Assembly: GCA_944368925.1 (NCBI GenBank)
Contig: CALVXG010000004.1
Coordinates: forward strand, 124,001-188,000
Origin: an uncultured Clostridia bacterium
GTDB taxonomy: Bacteria; Bacillota; Clostridia; Christensenellales; Borkfalkiaceae
Reading direction: 5' to 3'
DNA length: 64,000 bases
A program made the translations under genes and the position numbers. Shown here one piece after another: positions 25,746 through 35,184 of the stretch. Under the pieces are notes generated by a model. It had not been told where the DNA came from and did not search any database. It saw nothing but the letters and a program-made list of their open reading frames with translations. Numbering within the stretch: position 1 is the first letter of the stretch; each line of letters starts with the position of its first letter.

Positions 25746-28370
25746 ATGGAAATGCAAAAGACGTATAATCCGAAAGATTTTGAGGACAGGCTGTATGCGG
25801 AATGGATGGACAAAAACTATTTCCGTGCGGAAGTAGATCCTTCCAAAATTCCGTTTACGATCGTGATTCCTCCGCCCAACATCACGGGGCAGCTTCACCT
25901 CGGGCACGCGCTCGACAACACGATCATTGACGCGCTGATTCGTTTTAAGCGCATGCAAGGATATTCCGCGCTGTATCTGCCGGGCTGTGACCATGCGTCC
26001 ATTGCGACGGAAGTGAAGATCGTCGAGCAAATGAAGAAAGAGGGGCTGACGAAAAAGGACGTCGGGCGCGAAGGATTTCTCAAACGTGCCTGGGCGTGGA
26101 AGGAAAAGTACGGCGGGCGCATCGTGGAACAGATGAAGAAGATGGGGGTGTCCTGCGACTGGTCGCGCCTTGCCTTTACGATGGACGAGAATTGTTCGCG
26201 CGCGGTGCGGGAAGTGTTCGTCAATCTCTACGAAAAGGGACTGATCTACCGCGGCGACCGCATCATCAACTGGTGTCCGGGGTGCAAGACGGCGCTTTCG
26301 GACGCGGAAGTGGAATACAGCGAAGATGCATCGTATTTCTGGCATCTGAAATACCCTGTCAAAGACAGCGACGAGAGCATCGTGGTGGCGACGACGCGTC
26401 CGGAGACCATGCTCGGCGATACGGCGGTGGCGGTCAATCCGAACGATAAGCGCTATGCGGACATGGTCGGAAAGACGTTGGTTCTGCCGTTGGTGGGGCG
26501 GGAAATCCCGATCATTGCGGACGAATACGTGGACATGGAATTCGGTTCGGGCGCGGTGAAGATCACTCCTGCGCACGATCCCAACGACTTCGAAGTGGGA
26601 CTGCGTCACAATTTGCCCGTGATCCGCGTCATGAACGACGACGGCACGATGAATGCGCAAGCGGGAAAATACGAGGGGCTGGACCGTTTTGCAGCGCGCG
26701 AAAAGATCGTGGAAGATCTGAAAGCGTGCGGGGCGCTGGTCAAGATCGAGCCGCACACGCACAACGTCGGGCATTGTTACCGCTGCAAGAGCACGGTAGA
26801 ACCGATCGTGTCCAAGCAATGGTTTGTGCGCATGCAGCCGCTTGCGAAACCCGCCATCGACGCGGTGGCGCGCAAGAAGATCAAGTTTACCCCCGAACGG
26901 TTCTCGAAGATTTATTTCAGCTGGATGGAAGGCATCAAGGACTGGTGTATTTCCAGGCAGCTGTGGTGGGGGCACAGGATCCCCGTGTGGTACTGCCAGG
27001 ATTGCGGGGAGACGATTGTTTCCAAGACGGATCCGACGAAATGCCCGCATTGCCACGGCACGAACCTGCACCAGGACGAAGACGTGCTGGATACGTGGTT
27101 TTCCTCCGCGCTGTGGCCCTTCTCGACGCTCGGCTATCCCGAAAAGACGGAAGACTTTGCGTATTTTTATCCGACGGACGTGCTTTCCTGCGGGTACGAC
27201 ATCATATTCTTCTGGGTCGCGCGCATGATCTTCTCGGGGATCGAGCACACGGGCAAGGTACCGTTCCGCGACGTGCTTTTGCACGGCATTGTCCGCGACG
27301 AGCAGGGCAGAAAGATGTCCAAATCGCTCGGAAACGGCATCGATCCGCTGGAAGTCATCGACGAATACGGCGCAGATTCTTTGCGTTTTTCGCTCATTAC
27401 GGGCGTGGCGCCCGGCAATGACAGCCGTTACAGCAAGGGCAAAGTGGAAGCCAGCCGCAATTTCATGAACAAGATCTGGAACGCCAGCCGTTTCGTACTG
27501 ATGAACGCGGAGGGCGTGAAGATCCCGCCTCTGTCCGAAATCAAACTGACGGCGGCGGATAAGTGGATCATCTCGCGCCTGGAAAGCTGCATTAAAGAAG
27601 TCACGCTGAACATGGGCAAATTCGAGCTCGGCATTGCGGCGGGGGCGCTCTATGACTTTATGTGGAGCGATTTCTGCGACTGGTACATCGAATTGTGCAA
27701 GAGCTCCCTTTACAGCGACGACAAGGATAAAAAGGCGGCGACCCTTTCCGTTCTCTGCTTTGTGCTGGAAAACGCGCTCAAACTTCTGCATCCGTTCGTT
27801 CCGTTCATCACCGAAGAGATCTACCGCAATATCCCCGGGACGAAGGGGAGCATCATGGTTTCCGATTTCCCGCGCTACAATTCCAAACTCGCGTACAAGA
27901 AAGAGGCAAAGGCGTTCGAACTCGTCATGGATATCATCAAGACGGTGCGCAACATCAAAGTTTCGGTGAATTGCCCGCCCGCCAAAAAGGTGAAAGTGTT
28001 TGTTGCCACGCAGAACAAGCGCATGGTTTCGGCAAACGCGGGTGCGATCGCAAAACTTGCGGGCGCAAGCGAGATCGATTTCGTGGAAAACGGCACGCAG
28101 ATCGCCGAAAAGACGATTTCGCAGGTCACGGAAGGCTGCACGGTGTTTGTGCCGCTGGGCGAATTGGTCGACCTCGAGAAAGAAAAAGAACGCTTGTCCA
28201 AAGAACTGGAACGCGTGATCGGCGAAATTTCGCGCGCGGACGGAAAACTGCATAACCGCGGGTTTGTGGAAAAAGCTCCGAAAAACCTCGTGGAAGCGGA
28301 ACGCGCAAAATTGGAAAAATTCATCGAAATGAAACAGAAAATTGAAAAACAGATCAAGGATCTCGACTGA
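25746..28370 (+). CDS. valS: Valyl-tRNA synthetase
   Basis: An 874-residue class I synthetase. The HIGH motif appears as LHLGH (about residue 50) and KMSKS is intact near residue 523. The CP1 editing domain lies between, an anticodon-binding domain follows, and a C-terminal coiled coil ([19 protein letters not shown]) ends the chain as in bacterial ValRS. I chose ATG 25746 because AGGGAAGG is 7 bases upstream. It is monocistronic with its own promoter and terminator. A T-box leader, common on Firmicute synthetase genes, is not visible. Confidence 0.96.
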   Translation: MEMQKTYNPKDFEDRLYAEWMDKNYFRAEVDPSKIPFTIVIPPPNITGQLHLGHALDNTIIDALIRFKRMQGYSALYLPGCDHASIATEVKIVEQMKKEGLTKKDVGREGFLKRAWAWKEKYGGRIVEQMKKMGVSCDWSRLAFTMDENCSRAVREVFVNLYEKGLIYRGDRIINWCPGCKTALSDAEVEYSEDASYFWHLKYPVKDSDESIVVATTRPETMLGDTAVAVNPNDKRYADMVGKTLVLPLVGREIPIIADEYVDMEFGSGAVKITPAHDPNDFEVGLRHNLPVIRVMNDDGTMNAQAGKYEGLDRFAAREKIVEDLKACGALVKIEPHTHNVGHCYRCKSTVEPIVSKQWFVRMQPLAKPAIDAVARKKIKFTPERFSKIYFSWMEGIKDWCISRQLWWGHRIPVWYCQDCGETIVSKTDPTKCPHCHGTNLHQDEDVLDTWFSSALWPFSTLGYPEKTEDFAYFYPTDVLSCGYDIIFFWVARMIFSGIEHTGKVPFRDVLLHGIVRDEQGRKMSKSLGNGIDPLEVIDEYGADSLRFSLITGVAPGNDSRYSKGKVEASRNFMNKIWNASRFVLMNAEGVKIPPLSEIKLTAADKWIISRLESCIKEVTLNMGKFELGIAAGALYDFMWSDFCDWYIELCKSSLYSDDKDKKAATLSVLCFVLENALKLLHPFVPFITEEIYRNIPGTKGSIMVSDFPRYNSKLAYKKEAKAFELVMDIIKTVRNIKVSVNCPPAKKVKVFVATQNKRMVSANAGAIAKLAGASEIDFVENGTQIAEKTISQVTEGCTVFVPLGELVDLEKEKERLSKELERVIGEISRADGKLHNRGFVEKAPKNLVEAERAKLEKFIEMKQKIEKQIKDLD

Positions 28371-28374
28371 TTTT

Positions 28375-28406
28375 ATCCCGCTGCACAATGCAGCGGGATA
28401 TTTTTT
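28375..28406 (+). terminator. Terminator of valS
   Basis: An 11-bp stem (28375-28385 with 28389-28399), 3-base loop, then ATATTTTTT. Confidence 0.85.
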
Positions 28407-28416
28407 AAAACGGCAT

Positions 28417-28447
28417 GGGGCGCACGCAAAAACTTTGCGTGCGCCCC
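28417..28447. terminator. Second hairpin after valS
   Basis: A 14-bp perfect stem (28417-28430 with 28434-28447). It may reinforce termination. The following 240 bases up to 28688 are AT-rich and hold no gene I can support. Confidence 0.5.
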
Positions 28448-28688
28448 TTTCCGCTGCGGGTCAAAAAATGAAACATAAACTCCCGCAAAAGAGGAGCGTC
28501 GGAGAAAGTACGGTTTGCCGATAAATGTAAGCAACGGTACAGATCATAGTATATGTGCAGAACATATTAGAGAATTGTTTACGGAATCGGTTTTTTGGGG
28601 ACAAGGTATTAGATTTTTCTGTGAAATATCGCCGCGTTGTATAAAGGCGAGAGAAAAAACAAAAAGTCATGTAAATTTTTATAAAATA

Positions 28689-28717
28689 TTGAAAAATATA
28701 AAATGCGGTTGTATAAT
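28689..28717 (+). promoter_or_regulatory. Promoter of the zinc-ribbon membrane protein gene
   Basis: TTGAAA (28689-28694), 17 bases, TATAAT (28712-28717). Confidence 0.75.
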
Positions 28718-28747
28718 AATTGTGTCAGCATTTTTAGGGAGGGCAAG

Positions 28748-29683
28748 ATGGATAAAAAGTGGAAAGAATTTGCTGCGGCGAACGGGCTTGCCTGTGAAAA
28801 GAACCAGTGCTACGGCACGCTGTATGGTTATCAGGTCAGTATTACAATGGAGGTCAACAGCGGTCTGGTATACCGGGTAGGTGTTCACGCAAATTTTGGT
28901 GCGCATGCAAAAGAAGTGTATGATTTTCTTGCCGTGGAAAACAAGAAGAAGTACAAACTCAGGCAGGTAACGGCAGAGGACTGCGGGATCTATTTTGTAA
29001 CGACGCGCTTGATAGGGATCGTCAAACATATCGATACGCTCTTGCGCGAATTGGCGGAATACCTGAAAAGTCTGGGAGTGGACGGGACGGCTTGCCCGTA
29101 TTGCGGACAGGAGATGACAAAAAGCGTTCTGGCGCAAGACAACGGCGGATGTTTCCGTGCCCATGAAGAGTGTCTGGAACAGCGTTTGCAGTCTGCCGTT
29201 ACGGTGGAAAATATGGAAGCGGCGCTTCCGAACAACTACTGGAACGGTTTTGCGGGGGCATTGGTCGGAGGACTCGTCGGTTGTGCGATTTTCGCCATAC
29301 TCTTTATGATCGGTTATGTCGCGTTCATATCTTCGTTTTTGGGTGCAATCGCCGCGTCTTTTCTCTATTCAAGGTTCGGCGGCAAGAACAATGCGGTCAA
29401 GATCGTCATTGTTTCGGCTGTGACGTTTGTCATGATCATCATTACTTTTTTTGTTTGTTATTTCGTGCAGGTGTCTGTGATTATGAACGAAGCGGGCATT
29501 TCGGGAAGTCCGGCGGCGGTATTTTTTCAGCTTCTCGCAGAGGATGCAGACGTTCAGAAAGAAGTGTGGTATAATTTTGCCTTGACCGTCGTGTTTACGG
29601 GCGTAGGCATTGCATACAATATTGTATCTCTGGTTCGGCAGCAGAAAAAAGTTTCTTCCCAAATTAAACGGGTCGGTCAATAA
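28748..29683 (+). CDS. Unrecognised membrane protein with treble-clef/zinc-ribbon motif
   Basis: A 311-residue protein. The N-terminal 110 residues look like a small alpha/beta domain. A CPYCGQEM motif with a later HEECLEQ segment (about residues 120-155) could bind zinc. At least three hydrophobic helices follow (about residues 175-300), two closely paired in the middle and one near the end. ATG 28748 follows AGGGAGGGCAAG; the longer frame from 28703 overlaps the promoter. The gene stands alone between terminators. I recognise no family. A membrane sensor with a cytosolic zinc domain is one guess. Confidence 0.7.
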   Translation: MDKKWKEFAAANGLACEKNQCYGTLYGYQVSITMEVNSGLVYRVGVHANFGAHAKEVYDFLAVENKKKYKLRQVTAEDCGIYFVTTRLIGIVKHIDTLLRELAEYLKSLGVDGTACPYCGQEMTKSVLAQDNGGCFRAHEECLEQRLQSAVTVENMEAALPNNYWNGFAGALVGGLVGCAIFAILFMIGYVAFISSFLGAIAASFLYSRFGGKNNAVKIVIVSAVTFVMIIITFFVCYFVQVSVIMNEAGISGSPAAVFFQLLAEDADVQKEVWYNFALTVVFTGVGIAYNIVSLVRQQKKVSSQIKRVGQ

Positions 29684-29697
29684 TTTTTTAGAACAAA

Positions 29698-29733
29698 AGC
29701 CGCCGCGCGAAATTTTCGCGCGGCGGCTGTTTT
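29698..29733. terminator. Hairpin between convergent genes
   Basis: Fifteen-base arms (29698-29712 with 29714-29728, about 13 usable pairs), followed by GTTTT. Confidence 0.7.
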
Positions 29734-29781
29734 GCGCCCGGATTATGAATTTGTATAAATCATCTGCCGAACGTTAAGCGG

Positions 29782-30552
29782 TCAGCTCCAGAGTTCGGGG
29801 AGTCCGTCCGAGTTGAAGTGCCAGTATCCGCTCTTTTGGGTTTCGCTGTACTCATAGTAGGGGGTCGGCTTGACGGTGCTGAAAGAGTAGCCGTTCCACT
29901 CGTTTTCGGCGTAGATGTCTTTGAAGGCGCCGCGCAGGAACAGGCGATTTGCCGAGGAGAGCTGGAGGCCGGAGCGGCAAATGGTTTTGACGCTTGCGGG
30001 AACGATCACGTCGCCCGCCGCGTTGCAATTACGGAACGCGCTGTCGCCGATGTATTCGAGTCCCTCTTCGAAGTGAATGAACGTAAGTTTTGTCTGGTAG
30101 CAGAAAGCGTAATCGTCGATCAGCCGCAGGGAAGCGGGGAAAGAAACTTCGGTCAGTATGCCGCCTTTGGGGGAATAGTCGCTGCCGAACGCGTATTTCC
30201 CGATGTAGGCAAGGGAAGTTCCGAAATCGACGGAGGTAAGTTCGGTATTGCCCGAGAAAACCTTATCGGCGATGCCGACGGTGCCTTCCTGCAATTTCAG
30301 CGCTCCCGCAAAGGAATCGGAAGCGATCAGCCAATGGTTGAGGTAGAGCAGGTTGTTCTGCCAGTTTCCGGCTGCGTTGAAGTAGCCCGTATCGCGGAAG
30401 GCGTCGGCGCCGATGCTTTCCACGGCGTCCATGCCCGTAAAGGAAGTGATGCTTTTCGCTCTGTCGAACGCATAAGAACCGATGTATTTCACGGTATTTC
30501 CGAAATCGAAGGAGGTGACCTGTACGGGCGCGTCCGATTTGTAACTGAACAC
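29782..30552 (-). pseudogene. 5'-truncated BspA-like leucine-rich-repeat gene
   Basis: The 256 codons from a GTG at 30552 encode LRR_5 repeats of the BspA type, recognisable by repeated YIGxYAF / IDDYAF / YIGDSAF units, usual in surface adhesins. In the same frame coding-like sequence continues upstream to about 30654 (PVKIGKYLADFDEAKI, then KVKDGTLSISGGV), but it has no start codon, no signal peptide and then dissolves into T-rich sequence. The gene therefore seems to have lost its 5' end. Translation from the GTG is possible, since GGAGG is adjacent, but the product would not be exported. Confidence 0.7.
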
Positions 30553-30890
30553 GCCTCCGCTTATAGAGAGGGTGCCGTCCTTGACTTTGAAGGCGGGCGT
30601 CGTGATCTTGGCTTCGTCGAAGTCGGCGAGGTATTTTCCGATTTTGACAGGATAAAAAAAGTGTGATGAAATTTGCGCAAAAAAGAAAACGAAACAGGAA
30701 CGAAAATTCTGTCTCGCCGCGCAAGGGAAAGAAAATTCGGGAAGTAAAAATGCCTTTGAGAGAGGACTGTTTTTTTAAAAGAATCTGAGGAGAAATAAAG
30801 CGGGCATTTATTTTTTAAGGGAACGGATAAGTCCGCGGCATGATCGTGCAAAGGGGCGCCGAGGCGGCAAAGAAAAAATTTATTACAGAA

Positions 30891-30918
30891 GAACGGCGTA
30901 CCTTGCGGTACGCCGTTC
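30891..30918. terminator. 12-bp hairpin
   Basis: GAACGGCGTACC (30891-30902) pairs with 30907-30918. On the minus strand a TTTTTT run comes about 14 bases later. Confidence 0.45.
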
Positions 30919-31005
30919 TCCTAAAACAAATGAGAAAAAATATGGGTAGTGAGTGTGATCTTTTTAAAAATATGCTGCAGGTACTGCACACATATTTACA
31001 CTCAT

Positions 31006-31034
31006 ATTATACAGCATAAAGAGGAGCAAGTCAA
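31006..31034 (-). promoter_or_regulatory. Orphan leftward promoter
   Basis: Reading leftward: TTGACT (31034-31029), 17 bases, TATAAT (31011-31006). No gene starts within 400 bases downstream. Confidence 0.65.
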
Positions 31035-31435
31035 GCTATTTTTTCAAAAAATAAAAAAATTAATTCTGATCGACAAGAATGACAAATATGTTTTTTGTCA
31101 TAATTTTTAATGACGTATTAAAAAAATAAAGACAAGCAGCTTAAAAAAATGAAAAGGCCGCAAGGGCGCCTTCTTTTTTCCTATAAAAGAGCTTCTTGTA
31201 AATAGTCAACGATGTAAATAATTTTCGGTATACGTTATCATGAAATCGGAACGAAAGTATAGCAAAAAAATTTCAGAAAAAATTTTTCTTGAAAACAATC
31301 AGCGCACAGTGAGGAAAAGTTCAGCCTTAAAATATAATTTTCGTTAAAATTTTTTACTACGTTATCGCATAATTGAATCAAACCGCCCATAAAAATGAAA
31401 GAAAAAACGGGATTTGTAAAAAAATGGGGAATTTC

Positions 31436-31464
31436 TTGCTAAAAACAAAAAAATCTGCTATGAT
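31436..31464 (+). promoter_or_regulatory. Promoter of trmL
   Basis: TTGCTA (31436-31441), 17 bases ending TGC, TATGAT (31459-31464). Confidence 0.65.
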
Positions 31465-31489
31465 AGAGGGCGGTAAAAGGAGTTGAAAA

Positions 31490-31987
31490 ATGTTCAATAT
31501 TGTGTTGGTAGAGCCGGAAATTCCGCAAAATACGGGGAATATCGTGCGCACCTGCGCGGCCACGGGATGCCGCCTGCATCTGGTGCGGCCGCTGGGGTTC
31601 GAGGTGTCGGACAAATATCTTAAACGCGCGGGGTTGGATTACTGGCATTTCGTGGATATCACCTATTACGACAGCGTGGATGAGCTGTTTGCGAAAAATC
31701 CGGACGGAAAGTTTTATTTCTTTTCGACCAAAGCGGCGAAAACGCACAGCGACGTAACGTATCGGGAGGGAGATTTTCTCGTATTCGGTAAGGAGACCCG
31801 CGGCCTGCCCGAAACGCTGCTTGCGGAGCATTATAAAGACGCGGTGCGCATTCCCATGATCGGAGAGATCCGTTCTTTGAATCTTGCAAATTCTGTGGCG
31901 ATCGCGGTGTACGAGGCGTGGCGGCAGACGGGGTATGCGCAGGGAAATTTCTGCGGCAGGCTGAGGAGTGTCACCCCGAAAGAGTGA
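31490..31987 (+). CDS. trmL: tRNA (cytidine/uridine-34-2'-O)-methyltransferase TrmL
   Basis: A 165-residue SPOUT methyltransferase of the minimal TrmL/SpoU type that methylates the ribose at the wobble position of some leucine tRNAs. Motifs are [15 protein letters not shown] at the N-terminus, FGKETRGLP (about residue 105) and [20 protein letters not shown] for the knot. An AAAAGGAG site precedes the ATG. It has its own promoter and is followed by the pgk promoter, so it appears monocistronic. Confidence 0.93.
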   Translation: MFNIVLVEPEIPQNTGNIVRTCAATGCRLHLVRPLGFEVSDKYLKRAGLDYWHFVDITYYDSVDELFAKNPDGKFYFFSTKAAKTHSDVTYREGDFLVFGKETRGLPETLLAEHYKDAVRIPMIGEIRSLNLANSVAIAVYEAWRQTGYAQGNFCGRLRSVTPKE

Positions 31988-32040
31988 GGCAAACGGCGGG
32001 GATTTTTTGCCCCTTAATGCGGGCGCGCGGGGGCAATTCC

Positions 32041-32069
32041 TTGACAAGAGAATAAAAAAAGTATATCAT
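32041..32069 (+). promoter_or_regulatory. Promoter of pgk-tpiA
   Basis: TTGACA (32041-32046), 17 bases, TATCAT (32064-32069). Confidence 0.75.
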
Positions 32070-32102
32070 AGTATACGGAAAAAATCCAAAGGAGATAACG
32101 CA

Positions 32103-33422
32103 ATGAACAAGAAATCTGTTACGGATGTTGACGTTAAAGGCAAAAGGGTTCTCGTCCGCTGTGATTTCAACGTCCCGATGAAGGACGGCAAGATCACCGA
32201 CGAAAACAGGATCATGGGTGCTCTGCCGACCATTAAATATCTGATGGGGCAGGGAGCGAAAGTTGTGCTTTGCTCGCACATGGGCAAGCCGCACAACGTA
32301 CTCGACGAGAAAGTGAAGCTCAACAAGAAAGAGAAGAAGGCCGTCGAAGCTCTGCCCGAAGCGGAACGTGAAGCGGCGACGGAAGAATATATTGCGAAAG
32401 CGAAGAAGAACGATCCCTTGAAGCTGACGCTCAAGCCCGTAGCGGACAGATTGAATCAGCTTTTGGATAATAAAGTGACGTTTGCGACGGACGTAATCGG
32501 GCCGGATGCGGAGAAGAAAGTGGCGGCGCTCAAACCGGGCGAATGCGTGCTTTTGGAGAACCTGCGTTTCTATGCGGGCGAAGAGGGGAGAGACCTTGAA
32601 TTCTGCAAGAAGCTGGCTTCCTACTGCGACGTTTATGTAAACGACGCATTCGGAACGGCGCACCGTTCGCACGCATCGACGGCGGCGATCGTGGAATACG
32701 GTCTGGTGAAGACGGCGGTCTGCGGGTTCCTTATCCAGAAAGAGCTGGAAGTGATGGCGGACAGCCTGGATCATCCCGTGCATCCGTTTGTGGCGGTGCT
32801 TGGCGGCGCGAAAGTGGCGGACAAGCTGAACGTGATCGCGAATCTTCTCAACAAGTGCGACACGCTGATCATCGGCGGCGGCATGGCGTACACGTTTGTG
32901 AAAGCGCAGGGGTACGAAATCGGCAAGTCTTTGGTAGACGATGAAAAGATCGGTTACTGCAAGGACATGATGGAGAAAGCGAAGGCGATGGGCAAGAAAC
33001 TGCTTCTGCCTGTCGATGCGGTGATCGCGAAAGAATTCCCGAACCCGATCGATGCGCCGATCGAAGTGAAGACGGTGGCGATCGACAAGATCCCTGCGGA
33101 CATGGAAGCTTTGGATATCGGCGAAGCGTCGCAGAAGCTGTTTGCGGACGCGATCAAGGGAGCGAAGACGGTGGTCTGGAACGGGCCGATGGGCGTCTTT
33201 GAGAACCCGATCCTTGCGAAGGGAACGATTGCGGTGGCGCAGGCGATGGCGGACGCGAAAGATGCGACGACGATCATCGGCGGCGGCGACAGCGCGGCGG
33301 CGGTACAGCAGCTCGGGTTTGCGGACAAAATGACGCATATTTCGACGGGCGGCGGCGCGTCGTTGGAACTGATGGAAGGCAAAGTTCTTCCCGGCATTGC
33401 GTGCCTGAACGACAAAGACTAA
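32103..33422 (+). CDS. pgk: Phosphoglycerate kinase
   Basis: A 439-residue glycolytic enzyme that makes ATP from 1,3-bisphosphoglycerate. Motifs include RCDFNVPM at the N-terminus, SHMGKP (usually SHLGRP) near residue 60, a [12 protein letters not shown] segment, [10 protein letters not shown] and the C-terminal GGGDSAAAV and [13 protein letters not shown]. The protein is longer than the usual 390-415 because of a lysine/glutamate-rich insertion of about 30 residues after SHMGKP. ATG 32103 follows AAAGGAGATAACGCA; a longer frame to 31968 overlaps trmL. tpiA follows after a hairpin. Confidence 0.96.
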   Translation: MNKKSVTDVDVKGKRVLVRCDFNVPMKDGKITDENRIMGALPTIKYLMGQGAKVVLCSHMGKPHNVLDEKVKLNKKEKKAVEALPEAEREAATEEYIAKAKKNDPLKLTLKPVADRLNQLLDNKVTFATDVIGPDAEKKVAALKPGECVLLENLRFYAGEEGRDLEFCKKLASYCDVYVNDAFGTAHRSHASTAAIVEYGLVKTAVCGFLIQKELEVMADSLDHPVHPFVAVLGGAKVADKLNVIANLLNKCDTLIIGGGMAYTFVKAQGYEIGKSLVDDEKIGYCKDMMEKAKAMGKKLLLPVDAVIAKEFPNPIDAPIEVKTVAIDKIPADMEALDIGEASQKLFADAIKGAKTVVWNGPMGVFENPILAKGTIAVAQAMADAKDATTIIGGGDSAAAVQQLGFADKMTHISTGGGASLELMEGKVLPGIACLNDKD

Positions 33423-33434
33423 GCGAAAAAAGAA

Positions 33435-33462
33435 TGCGGAAAACCGTGATCGGTTTTCCGCA
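33435..33462 (+). terminator. Intercistronic hairpin between pgk and tpiA
   Basis: A 12-bp perfect stem (33435-33446 with 33451-33462) around TGAT, 23 bases before the tpiA start. The tail is weak (ATTTAC), so it may be an attenuator or RNA-stability element. Confidence 0.55.
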
Positions 33463-33485
33463 ATTTACAAAAAAAGAGGATCATT

Positions 33486-34232
33486 ATGAGAAAAGCGATT
33501 ATAGCAGGAAACTGGAAAATGAACAACACGGCGGCGGAAGGGGTAGCGCTTGTGAACGCGCTCAAACCGCTCGTGGCGGATGCGGAATGTGACGTCGTGG
33601 TCTGCGTTCCGTTCACGGATATCCCCGCGGTATCCGAGGCGTTGAAGGGCAGCAACATCGCGCTGGGTGCGCAGAACGTGCACTTTGCGGAAAAAGGTGC
33701 TTTCACGGGTGAAATTTCCGCGGCGATGCTCAAAGAATACGGCGTGAAATACGTCATCATCGGGCACAGCGAGCGCCGTCAGTATTTCGGCGAGACGAAC
33801 GAGACGGTGAACAAGCGTATGCATGCGGCGTTGGCGGCGGGGCTGACCCCGATCGTCTGCGTGGGCGAGAGCTTGCAGGAGCGCGAGACGGGCAAGACGG
33901 AAGACGTGCTTTCCGTACAGATCCGCGAAGGTCTGAAGGGCGTGGACGACATTTCCAAGATCGTCATCGCGTACGAACCGATCTGGGCGATCGGCACGGG
34001 CAAGACGGCAACGGCGGAGCAGGCGAACGAGACCATCGGCTTTATCCGCAAGACGTGTGCGGAAGTGTTCTGCCCGAAATGTGCGGAAAAGGTTCGCATT
34101 CAGTACGGCGGCAGCATGAACGCGAAAAACTGCAAGGAACTGATGGCGATGCCCGAAATCGACGGCGGCCTCATCGGCGGCGCGTCGCTCAAAGCGGAAG
34201 ATTTCTCGATCATCGTACATTATAATAAATAA
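33486..34232 (+). CDS. tpiA: Triose-phosphate isomerase
   Basis: A 248-residue TIM-barrel enzyme interconverting dihydroxyacetone phosphate and glyceraldehyde 3-phosphate. It starts MRKAIIAGNWKMNN with the catalytic lysine. The histidine motif is IIGHSERR (about residue 94), the catalytic glutamate lies in AYEPIWAIGTGKTA (loop 6 follows), and YGGSMNAKN and GGLIGGASL form the phosphate site. An AGAGGA site precedes the ATG. It is co-directional with pgk at 63 bases spacing. Confidence 0.97.
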   Translation: MRKAIIAGNWKMNNTAAEGVALVNALKPLVADAECDVVVCVPFTDIPAVSEALKGSNIALGAQNVHFAEKGAFTGEISAAMLKEYGVKYVIIGHSERRQYFGETNETVNKRMHAALAAGLTPIVCVGESLQERETGKTEDVLSVQIREGLKGVDDISKIVIAYEPIWAIGTGKTATAEQANETIGFIRKTCAEVFCPKCAEKVRIQYGGSMNAKNCKELMAMPEIDGGLIGGASLKAEDFSIIVHYNK

Positions 34233-34257
34233 GGAAGAATGCGCGGTATATACCGCC

Positions 34258-34297
34258 AAAGCGGGGCGGCCGAAAAAATCGGCGGCCCCGCTTTTTT
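34258..34297 (+). terminator. Terminator after tpiA
   Basis: A stem starting AAAGCGGGG and closing CCCCGCTTT, with a small internal mismatch and a loop near 34274-34279, then TTTTTT. Confidence 0.75.
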
Positions 34298-34328
34298 ATG
34301 CAGAGCCGCAAAAAGAACAAAACGACAA

Positions 34329-34361
34329 GCAGCCGCCCGCAATTTTGCGGGCGGCTGCCTT
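34329..34361. terminator. Additional GC-rich hairpin after tpiA
   Basis: GCAGCCGCCCGCAA (34329-34342) pairs with 34345-34358. A third hairpin follows at 34367-34401. The remaining sequence to 34581 holds no gene. Confidence 0.5.
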
Positions 34362-34581
34362 TCTGTCCGAACGCTTTTGATTTTGCGGAAAAAGCGTTCG
34401 GTAAATGAGAAATAACAGGAGAAATATTAAACGAAAAACGGCACGAAAACGTTTTTTCCAAAACAGAACGCGAAAAAGGCGCTTTCGAAGGGCGAATCGG
34501 CAGGCTTTGCCCGCATTCGGCGGGTTGGCTTTTGTTTTTTGATGTAAAATTACTTATTATTGTTAATTTTATAAAATTATG

Positions 34582-34610
34582 TTGATTTTTCCCGAATCGG
34601 GTGTTATAAT
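34582..34610 (+). promoter_or_regulatory. Strong promoter of a disrupted gene
   Basis: TTGATT (34582-34587), 17 bases, TATAAT (34605-34610). The transcript would contain AAAGAGACGTCTCTTT and TTCTCCTTG/CAAGGAGAA hairpins before the start at 34705. Confidence 0.75.
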
Positions 34611-34680
34611 GAAAGCACATAATACAAATCCGCAAAAAGAGACGTCTCTTTTTCTCCTTGCACGCAAGGAGAAAATCTCT

Positions 34681-35184
34681 TTAACGGAAAAAAGGAGAAG
34701 GAAAATGAGAAAGAAGAGGTACCTGCGTTATATAGTTTCGTTTTTTTCCGCGCCCGCCGTGAGGTAGCTTGCGGTTGACTTGAATTGAATATGATAAAAT
34801 AAGAAGCCCCCGAACGGAGTCGGTTCCGTCGGGGGTATCGTTTTTGTCGGGCGAGTCATCGCTTAGCGTATCGCCTACATATTTCATATAAATTTTGATT
34901 CTGTCTTTGTATACGATAACCTTTTGTAGTAGCAGGTCGAGCAATGGCTTCGGAGATTGTTGTATAGTATATTTCAGATAGGTTTCTATTTCTTCCCGTG
35001 AAATAGAGGCTTTGACTTTACTCTTCTCAAGCAGTATCTTTTCTTCAAGTTCTTTCTTTTTCTCTTCGAGTTCCTGTAATCGGTTTTTGGTACTGTCGGT
35101 AAAGATTCCCGCTTCTATTGCTGCCAGAAGATTGGTGATGGCTTTTGACGTGTGCTGCAATTCTTTTTCAAGGATCCTTGCCAA
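34681..35184 (-). pseudogene. C-terminal part of a large serine recombinase
   Basis: Minus-strand coding from LARILEKELQHTSKAI through a long coiled coil (RLQELEEKKKELEEKILLE) to a stop at 34681. This coiled-coil region is the usual C-terminal piece of large serine recombinases, used in synapsis control. It is in the same orientation as the N-terminal part at 35489-36247, but the 304 bp between them is inverted, so no continuous protein can be made. The final 30 or so codons overlap the stub gene and probably lie beyond the original element boundary. Confidence 0.85.
34705..34767 (+). pseudogene. 5' stub of a gene cut by the recombinase element
   Basis: After the strong promoter, AAAGGAGAAGGAAA precedes an ATG at 34705. 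The frame encodes a basic start and hydrophobic run (MRKKRYLRYIVSFFSAP) like a signal peptide and then stops after 20 codons. The C-terminal coding of a serine recombinase on the other strand abuts and overlaps it. The simplest reading is that an integrating element entered here and separated the promoter and start from the rest of the gene, which I did not find in the window. Confidence 0.6.

Larger units (their letters stand above)
30670..31435. other. Long AT-rich intergenic region
   Basis: No coding frame is convincing. It contains a 12-bp hairpin (30891-30918), nested inverted repeats (30950-31004), an orphan leftward promoter (31006-31034) and a weak hairpin followed by T's (about 31154-31180). 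It may hold a small RNA or the remains of the lost 5' part of the leucine-rich-repeat gene. Confidence 0.5.

Noticed and set aside
3086..34401. Many GC-rich hairpins considered as REP-type dispersed repeats
   Set aside because: Arms differ in sequence at each site and nearly all lie just after stop codons, so they are separate terminators rather than a repeat family.
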